NCBI RefSeq assembly: GCF_945859705.1
Contig: NC_079138.1
Coordinates: 1,860,001-1,924,000 of the forward strand
Direction of reading: 5' to 3'
Source of the DNA: Episyrphus balteatus
Taxonomy: Eukaryota; Arthropoda; Insecta; Diptera; Syrphidae
Length of the DNA: 64,000 nt
Under the pieces are notes generated by a model, which was not told where the DNA came from, made no database searches, and saw only the letters and a list, made by a program, of their open reading frames with translations. Within the stretch, counting starts at the first letter, position 1; each line of letters opens with the position of its first letter. Shown in pieces: positions 56,118 to 64,000 of the stretch. The translations under genes and the position numbers were made by a program.

Positions 56118-56156
56118 CCTGTCCTTTTTTTAATTCAACTGACGGTGAATTGGTCG
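56118..56156 (-). CDS. Candidate 39-bp mini-exon upstream of the nine-exon gene
   Basis: Acceptor 'atatccaaaatag' is the same type as the cassette exons and the donor is 'ggacag/gtaaac'. It is open only in phase 0, giving STNSPSVELKKGQ, so it cannot join directly to the phase-2 exon at 51856-51906 without an intermediate exon. Low confidence. Confidence 0.25.
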
Positions 56157-56159
56157 ACT

Positions 56160-59110
56160 ATTTTGGATATTGTATAGGGGTCGGGCATCGCTTGTTTTCA
56201 TTTCATTCAGGTATATTAATTTTCTTATTTTTTCGAGCACTCTTATTGGCCAGCTGTGTTAAAACGAACTAATGATAATAAAACTGAACAGTTTACCGTT
56301 TGTAAATGTTTATTTAATGAATGGTTTTTTTGGGCCTAAGCCAAAAACAGAACCATTTTCAATATCACAAGTAGCAAACCACCAAAAGGTAGGGATGGTT
56401 CTATCTTGATAAATATTTATTTCTTTTGAGTACACAAGACATACATCTTCGTCTTTATTTAATCAAATGTGCTACACCACATCTCTTTGAAACCATTTTA
56501 AAACGAAGCATAATATTATTTATAAACAAAAAGAAAAACACTCAGCCCTATTCTGAATGAAAATTCCCGGGGAAATGATTTTGGGGGATGGCCTTAAAAT
56601 CGTAAATATTGATGCGTAGATATTAATTCTGTTCAATATTTTTGGAAAATCCTACTGCAAATAGCTTTGCCAAAAAAAAAAAAAAAAAAACAACACACGT
56701 ATTGACAGCGAGTACATAATATGAAGCCCGGATAAAAGCTTCTTAGCAGTATTATTTGCGAAAAATTTAAAGTTTACTGTTATGTTTCAAGACAAGTTCC
56801 GATTGTTTCAATAAATTTCATTCCTAATATTTCTAAATACCTATGCACAAATTGCACAGGTCTAAAATACAATCAGTGTCTTTTAAGAACCAAAACCCAA
56901 TCCTTTTTTGTAATTTCTGATTTTCAGCCAAACGACTATTCCAATTTCAAGTCCTTTTTTTAATACAAACCTCAATAATCTAAGAACTACTCAACTGACA
57001 TTTTTTTAATTTAAGGTAACAATATTCTTTGGTTCTTAGATTCTTGAAAATGAAAAAAAGCATGTGTTTGCTTTGCTCTTATTATATGATATGTGAAAAT
57101 TTTTTTTCGCACAAGGATCAGATCAATTTGCATTTCTTTTCTTTGGATTTTCTCAAACTGCTAAATTTTAGATCTTGTAGTAAATCCAGAACCATGATTT
57201 CATGTTGGCTTCATTAAGACGAGGTTCGGAATCGCTTTTCCCAAAAGTTGATAAGTATTCCAAAACCACGAAGTGTTAAAACAAGGAATAGTTGCGTCAC
57301 AAGCGTGAATTTTAGAAAAGATGAAGTAATTCAACGAACTTGTCTCATAAGTTTCGTGTTCGAGCAAATTTATCCTCTACTGTAAAACGAATTAAACTGA
57401 ATTTCTAACTCGTTGGTTTTGTATCTTTGAAAAACCAATTCTATTTGCATAGAAATAAAAAATTGATTTGAAATAATTTGCTGCATATGTATAAAAACCA
57501 GCATGAAACAAAACACCAAATTTGAGATTGTCGCGGAGACTTGTGTGTTTTCGAATATTATTTTTGCAACATAAAATAAAAAAAGCATTAGATATACATC
57601 AACTAAAAATTCTAAGCGAGTGTAACTAATAAATTAAACCATAATGTAAATTGTAAATGGCTTAACCAAAAGGATTCAACGGTTTTATGAGCATATTTTT
57701 TCTTACGCTTGCATTCGTATCTATTTGAAATAACGCACTCTTAATTTCCGCCCTCTAACAAATTCATTGCTAGTATGTAGCCGAAACAAAGGTTCGAAAA
57801 CGACCCATTCAAGCCAAAAATTCCCAAAATCAGTAGATTATAATAGTCCTATTAACAATTTCCTGAAAAACGGGTTAAATAATCTTAAAACTATTTAAAA
57901 TATTTTGTCTTGAAGACCGATTTGAGTTTAAAACGACTTTCACTGTAGGTTTACGGTTAAATAAAATAAAAGTATTTTTTGTATTAAATCGTAAAAAGGA
58001 AAAATATGTTCATAGAACTAAAACCATAATAATATATGCTTAAAAAAAAAAAATTGCTGAGGCCCGTAACACACGAACTTGTGCTAAAATAATTGTATTA
58101 TGTATTTTGTAGTCACTTACTACTTTTTGGTACCTTTTAAAATTCAATTTTGATTTGAATACGACGATAAAACCCTATTACACATAAATGTAATACTCAA
58201 GTTTCAAACCATATGTTTTCACTTAATGCTTAATTACTAGTTCCAAAAACCAGTGAACAATAATATCCTACATTATAAACTTATGTCACTGCAAAAAAGT
58301 TTAATGTTTAAAATACAACCTTGTTTATACAAATAGCAATGATTTTTTGCTCTCGTAAAGTTTTTCGATCTGATTTTTTTCCAATAATTCACAAAATCTT
58401 AACAGACATATACAAACACAAGCATATTAGTCATCTCGATAACGTTGTGTAATTTGAGTATGTTTCTAGCTAAAGCGTGAGAAGATAAACTGATCTAAGA
58501 TGCGGAAAGGGATGTTTACATAATTAAGTTGTCTTTTAAACAAAAGAGATTTTATTTATCTTTACTTAAATCATAAAATCAAAAAAAAAAATTATCTTGG
58601 CAGTTTCAATTTTAGAACCAAAAGCTCGTAAACTGGTTTAAAGTGTTTACGTAAATCCGTAAGTTTGTTTATTTTTTTGAAATTATGATGATATTGATTT
58701 CTTTTCAAAGAACATCGATTTGGCGGGATTGAAATCCAGTATAAGTCAGACTTTGTCGCTTATATTTAAAAGCTGACTGTACAAAATAATAGGTTTTGTA
58801 TCATACTGATAATACAAAAAAGCATTTTGACAGTTTCAGTTTTGGAACTAAACATTCAATTCTTGAAATTGTGACATTGATATTATTGTGTTAAGAAATT
58901 TCATCTCATATTTGGGTTTAGATTATATTCGTCATTGTTGTTACCTACAAAATTTTGCCTCGTTGCAATGCGTTAAATAATTTAAATGTAGGAAGATACA
59001 ACGTGCTAAACTATAAACATGAACAACCCTAAGGTATTATAATATATTTCATCCCTTTTTCTTGGAAACAACAACGTACTACAACTGAATTTCTATTTTT
59101 AGTGTAAATA
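56160..59110. other. No gene seen
   Basis: A/T-rich. ORFs at 57029-57217 and 57370-57588 have no splice or composition support. Confidence 0.5.
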
Positions 59111-59117
59111 GTTGCTT

Positions 59118-59240
59118 ATGTTCCGCGAAGCACCCAGCCAATCCGATGTTGACCCTTATAAAAAGGGATTTACCCTTCGTGATGTCCCTGTGGTCGCAAA
59201 AACATTCCTTCCCTTGATTCTTATATGTTTACTTTTGTAG
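59118..59240 (+). CDS. Small ORF, 40 aa, possible tail-anchored micropeptide
   Basis: ATG to TAG encodes MFREAPSQSDVDPYKKGFTL followed by RDVPVVAKTFLPLILICLLL. The first half is polar, the last ~14 residues hydrophobic. The ORF is distinctly less A/T-rich than its flanks. No homology recognised; could also be a relic exon. Confidence 0.3.
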   Translation: MFREAPSQSDVDPYKKGFTLRDVPVVAKTFLPLILICLLL

Positions 59241-62200
59241 ATGTATATATTATTACAAAAAGTACCTTTTATGGTATATAATTGTATAGACCTGCAGTCA
59301 ATCCAACTGAACTGAATGGTTTATAACACAAAAACATTTACATTAATTTCGTGTTTAGAAATTCATTGGTTTTCATTTCCTTACAATAAAGGTATTCATG
59401 AAATCGTTTAAACATTAATACATAGAAAAATGGAAAAGTTTACCAGACACGACTTTCTCAAAAAGATGATTTTATACTTAGGTGAAATTGGCATTTCGAA
59501 TATTTCCAGTCATTACCATATTTGAAAATAGTCATTCCTATAGGCACAAGAACATACGTTAAACTAAATCATTTTTCAATTCTTCGTTTGGATTTGGAAA
59601 AAAAACCACCGATATTTGTATGGAGCATTAAAGTACACAAACAAACTCTTGACAAACAAAATAAAATCTTCAATCACAAACTATCGCTCTGAAAAAGTAG
59701 TTAATTTTCCAAAAGTAGATTGGATACAAACTTAAATTAGTTACCATTATAATAACTTAGACAACTTGCAATTGAAACTCTATGAACTACATAGATGATG
59801 CATGATGATGAGAATTTCAGGAGTCTCACCATATCGTTTTCTAAATCCTTAACAAATCCTATGGAGTTCGAACAATTTTGCTTTCCGCAGACGATACCTA
59901 TATAAATCAACAATTTTCCTTGGATGTGAAATAATTTTTCAAAACAAACAAAAATGATAAAGAATTTGCTTTCTCAATAAATACAAATCAATAACGATCG
60001 TAAAAAATGTTGTTGATTAAGTTGTGATACTTTTGTGGCGTCAAAGAACACAAAATCTTCAAAAGTGCAAAAATGATTACTAAAAGGGTACTCTCGTTGG
60101 AGTGAAAGAAAACGACATTAACTAATGAATCTTTCAGTTCTGAGATAGAATCATTGATTCGCGTTGATTGATGTCATTCCTGCCATTGCAAGAAGTTAAG
60201 AAACAGATAAGGGAACAAGAAACACCTTTGGTTGTTGAGGCTTAACGGAAAGCTACCAAGCTAAAAAGCTTGACAACGTCAAATGGAATAACGCTAGAAT
60301 TAAAAAAAAAAAACCAAGATGTATTCTTCATGAAATCCGAATGCTTCAATCGATCACTGAAGAAATTTTCATTGCAAAATTAGTAATTGGAAGTTTAAAA
60401 TCAGTTTTCAATGTTAACAAATCTTAAAACAAAATCAAATCCACAAGTTTCTCTCATGGATGGATTTTATAGAAAGTCCACAAACCTGATGAAAAAATGC
60501 GAAAAATAGTAGGTATTCTGTGTTAGTACACTATTCGCAAAGACAGCAAAGTGGATTGCATCAAAATAGAAACTATTTGTTGATTTTGAAGGACACATAG
60601 TAAAAAAATTACTTTTCATTATAAGATAGGGAAAAAATGTATGTATGTATGAATTTTTGCAAGTAAAATTAACTTCAAACTCAAAAATTAGGGTAAGAAA
60701 AACAGGAAGCCCTTAATTATTAATATATGACTAACCAATAAGAGGGTACCATTTATTTTTAAAATAAATTCCTTAACGAAGTTTCTACCATTAGTATTAA
60801 TAGATAAATTATCATTAATTTTAAGGTATACCAAATTAAGCGTTTTCTTATAAATATAAATCCTTATATTTTTTTTTAGAATCGCCTTCATACCTAGAAG
60901 AAAGTACCATGCATCCTTTGATGTATTCAGGACTCAATCTCTTCAACAGCCTGTCAAATGTTTGAAAAACGAATCAAGATTTTTAAAAACAAAATTAAAA
61001 TCTTTTTGCAAAATAGTTAAAACCTAACTAAAACTTCCAACTTCTTGCCTAAAATCAACTAGGTACATAAATGTTTTTACTTAACCATGGTTCCTCCCTG
61101 AAAAAATGGACAGAAAAATTAATAAGTTCATTGCCAAGAAAAAATCTTTCTCAAATATGGAAAGGACTCTTTGTCAGGTAGATGGCAGAATGGATAAATT
61201 CTCCTACCTTTACATAATTAAGAACCATATTCTTTGCCAATGGATGTAAACGGATGACATGACAAGCATACAAAAAATAGTAAATGATTTTACTTGAAAA
61301 ATTGTAAAGTATGAACGTTTTTTATCCACATTTTGTGCATATCAAACCTAGTTTATACTTATTTTATTAATTTCATATTGCTAATAGGTATTTACTATTT
61401 TTTATGCATACGGCCCAATGACCCCAAACTTGCATTAAAAAAATATAAGATTAGTTTTTCGGAGGAATGAAATCAATATTTGCACTTGGCCAGCTCAAAG
61501 AAACAGTCTTTAACCCATAGGACATTTTTATGGAATGATATCAAGGTAAAAGTTGGCAAACGAATTTCAAAAAAACAAATGATCTTTTGGCCGGAATCAA
61601 AGAAGATGCCAGAAGTTAGTTGAAAGTTTACAAAAGTAGTGCTAAGCAACTTAAAACAATCGTGGTCTACTTAAAAAGTACTAACTTGTACTGAATTTAT
61701 TTGAAATTATAAGAATTTTGTTTAGTTCATTTTTTTACCTATAATTTTTAAAATTGGAATAAAATTTTATGAATCCTCATAAGCAAATTCATATATTGAA
61801 ATAAATATTATAATATTCAAGTTGATAGGTCCAAAATAAATTAAATTTTTGTAAGAAAAATCAAGTGTGCTGTAAATGCACTGGTTAAAAAAAAACAAGT
61901 CACCACTATTCTGAATAAAAATTTTCAAGGATTTGTGTTCGAGAAAATAGTTACCAGTCGAAAAATGCCTAGAATATCTTTCATTTTCAGCTTTATTTGT
62001 ATTCTTTCGTTTATAATGGTAAAAAACAAATAAAAAGTGGACAAATTTGTTGGCAGCTTTTTTGATTGAGAGTAGAGTTTTCATTTAATATGTTCTTTTA
62101 CAGTAAACTAAGCACTGAGTATTGAGCACCTTTTTCTCAGCACAAGTGCCCATTAAAAAACAGTCGATAAACCAGGCTTGTAAAAGAATCCAATCTTTTT

Positions 62201-62630
62201 AGAATGAAAATGCACTTACACAATTGAATAAAAAGATTGCATTAATTGACTTTTGAGGTTTGAGACTTATGTGGATTTCCATTCGAAACAGGGATTTTTG
62301 TAGCAAATCCAATGATCTCATGTGGCAAATGATTTATTTTTATTCATAACTGTGTGCCAGCAGTTTTTTCAATAAAAAAAAAACCTGGTAAAAAAATTTA
62401 CGAAAAACAAATGTTCACAAAACTAGTCAATTAATTCGGTATGTGCGAAAGTGCGTGTGCAAATAGGTGTTGTAAATCTCTTCAAAAATCGAGATCTGGA
62501 AAATTTGATCTGAGATCAATTAAAAAATTATCTCTTTTTGCAAATAGAATTTGAGATATCAGTATTTCGCAGTATTTTTTTGACATTAGATCAAAAATAA
62601 TTGAAAATAATTGATTTTTTGTGGCAAAAG
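59241..62630. other. No gene confirmed
   Basis: Short coding-like scraps only: LPLQEVKKQIREQETPLVV near 60178 followed by a stop, and MDRKINKFIAKKKSFSNMER near 61108. Neither has splice support. Confidence 0.45.
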
Positions 62631-62634
62631 AAAA

Positions 62635-63046
62635 TTCACATTGGTCACGTTCAAAGAGCTAACATAAAGCTATCGGATAGCTTTTTGTTGTTGTCAAAAA
62701 ATAATCTAAAGGTATCCGAGAATTTCTGATATACCTCAGGTATCCGAGTGATCAGCTGATAAGCATTTGGCTATTTTTTGTTTTGCTTTCTATTCGCGCG
62801 ACTATTCAGCTTGAAAATAAAATAAATTTGCAAGAAATAAAGTTAAATCGATTGTGCAAGTACTCTGCAACAATAAAAAAAGGGGAATTTGCTCAAAAGA
62901 AACAAATTTCTTTTTTCAATATTTACATTTTTGTTGTTGTGCTGCTTTGGCAAGCTATCTGGATAGCTTTTCGTTCAAAGAGATATTCCAGATGCGGGTA
63001 TCCCAGATAGCCTATCCGATAGGTGTTTGAACGTGCCCAATGGACT
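62635..63046. mobile_element. ~410-bp inverted-terminal-repeat element (MITE-like)
   Basis: 'cattggtcacgttcaaag' plus 'gctatcggatagc' at the left pairs with 'tatccgataggtgtttgaac' plus 'gtgcccaatg' at the right. Internal copies of 'ctatc..gatag' and 'ggtatccgag' add further dyad symmetry. No transposase. The 75-codon ORF inside is not supported. Confidence 0.7.
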
Positions 63047-63662
63047 TCAAATTTTTCAATTACCAATCATTTTTCGGTAAATTCTTTTTTTTAACTATTC
63101 ATTTGACTGCATTCAAATGCAGTGTTTGCATTCTTTTTGCACTCTTTTGTATTTATTTGCAATCATTTGCATTCATTGGCAGTCTTTGCATTCATTGGCA
63201 GTCTATGCATTCTTTTTGCATTCTTTTACTCTTTATAGACCAGCACCTATTATACCAAACGTATTGGATTTTACAAAATTTTTAACATTTTTTTTTTTCA
63301 GTTCAAGAATGAATTTGAGAAAGGGATTTAGGTATAACTCTTAAATTCATCATTGAACTTAATTAAATATTCCAAATTTTATGAAATCCATTCCTTTAAT
63401 GAAGAAGCTGATCCATAAAAAGTAACAGAATGTAAAAGAATTCAAAAGAATGCAAAATGAATTCTTAGAATGCAAAAAGAAGGCAAAAAGAATGCAAAAA
63501 AGAATACAAAAAAAATGCAAAGACTGCCAAAAAAATGCAAATGATTGCAAAGGAATGCAAAAGCTGCATTCATTTGAATGCAGTCAAATGAATGGTTTAA
63601 AAAAAATAGGTATTGCCATCATTTTACGAAAAATCACGAATGGTGATTGCAAATTTTGAAGT
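63044..63662. repeat. Fold-back element of GCATT-type repeats
   Basis: The left arm (ggacttcaaatttttcaatt; 'catttgactgcattcaaatg'; many 'tttgcattc' words) is mirrored in the right arm (gaatgcaaa words; 'catttgaatgcagtcaaatg'; 'gcaaattttgaagtc'), centred near 63350. It abuts the previous element directly, suggesting nested or adjacent insertion. ORFs in it are shadows of the palindrome. Confidence 0.8.
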
Positions 63663-64000
63663 CTAATTCTTACATAATGTAAAATTAATTGAAAGCAATT
63701 TATTTAATTAAAGTCATTAAAGATTACATTCAAAAAATATTGCAATAGCATTTTTCATAAAAAAAAACTTAAAAATAGTAATTTTTCGGGTGGAAATTTA
63801 AATTTAACCTTTTTCTTTTTATGTAAATTCAATACTTTATCAAAACGACTTACTTGGGTATTCTCTTTGTGGGTAATTTTATTAAAGTAGGGTTAAAAGC
63901 AATGGAAATTTAAATTTTGATAAACTCTTTTGCATAAATACCCATACAATGATTGCTTTAATTTTTCCACGTGTAAAATTCAAACTGTACCAAAACCACA
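63663..64000. other. No gene seen
   Basis: A/T-rich sequence; near 63835-63885 'gggtattctctttgtgggta' is the only non-homopolymer block. Confidence 0.5.

Noticed and set aside
61108..61251. Plus-strand frame MDRKINKFIAKKKSF…
   Set aside because: No splice sites, homology or polyA support; Lys-rich composition is common by chance here.

Overview
This is an AT-rich (A/T homopolymers throughout) animal genomic window, almost certainly from an insect nucleus. There are no bacterial-style operons, and coding DNA occurs as short exons with GT...AG splice sites, AATAAA signals and long introns. The degenerate homologs point to an arthropod: a mitochondrial dicarboxylate carrier, cytosolic malate dehydrogenase, fumarase, alanine aminotransferase, ChaC, Tc1 and non-LTR elements. 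Diptera is my guess for the order, but I cannot fix it from sequence alone.

Layout. 0-1.2 kb holds the end of a dispersed repeat and a fold-back repeat. 1.4-1.9 kb carries an intact 165-codon minus-strand ORF encoding a probable tail-anchored protein with its own AATAAA. 3.2-4.3 kb is a near-perfect 1.1 kb fold-back element and 4.3-5.2 kb a dispersed repeat with a GTCT microsatellite. 6.5-7.5 kb has two smaller inverted-repeat elements. 11.6-14.6 kb is a satellite of about 310-bp monomers organised into a 4-monomer higher-order repeat of about 1,232 bp. 15.9-16.1 kb is a convincing C-terminal exon on the minus strand. 17-19.6 kb contains relics of a non-LTR reverse transcriptase and of ChaC. 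20.4-21.7 kb is a second large fold-back. 22-23 kb holds coding-like scraps including a kinase catalytic loop. 24-26.4 kb is a second tandem array. 27-31 kb has local duplications, a 105-bp triplet repeat and relics of alanine aminotransferase and malate dehydrogenase. 32-37 kb is a complex tandem array carrying repeated exon-like fragments. 38.7-41.3 kb has dicarboxylate-carrier, non-LTR RT and fumarase relics.

The main living gene candidate is on the minus strand between about 51.9 and 42.4 kb. Nine short exons all join in one frame through phase-2 introns and end in a stop codon followed by an AATAAA. Five successive cassette exons share the same ending (..ATGGG before the donor), and three of those five share the same acceptor context. 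Translated, they give a serine-rich, acidic, probably disordered protein with an RS-repeat exon, which I cannot assign to a family. Its 5' end is unresolved; a 53.5 kb exon-like ORF and a 39-bp candidate exon at 56.1 kb are possible upstream parts. A Tc1 transposase relic and a non-LTR 3' end lie in its introns, and a second dicarboxylate-carrier pseudogene, inverted relative to the first, lies at 54.2-55.1 kb.

The rest (55-64 kb) is mostly featureless apart from two inverted-repeat elements near 63 kb and a few short coding-like ORFs. The mix of intron-retaining broken metabolic genes, satellites with higher-order structure, fold-backs and dead transposons looks like heterochromatin, or possibly a degenerating sex-limited or B chromosome. 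That last point is inference only.
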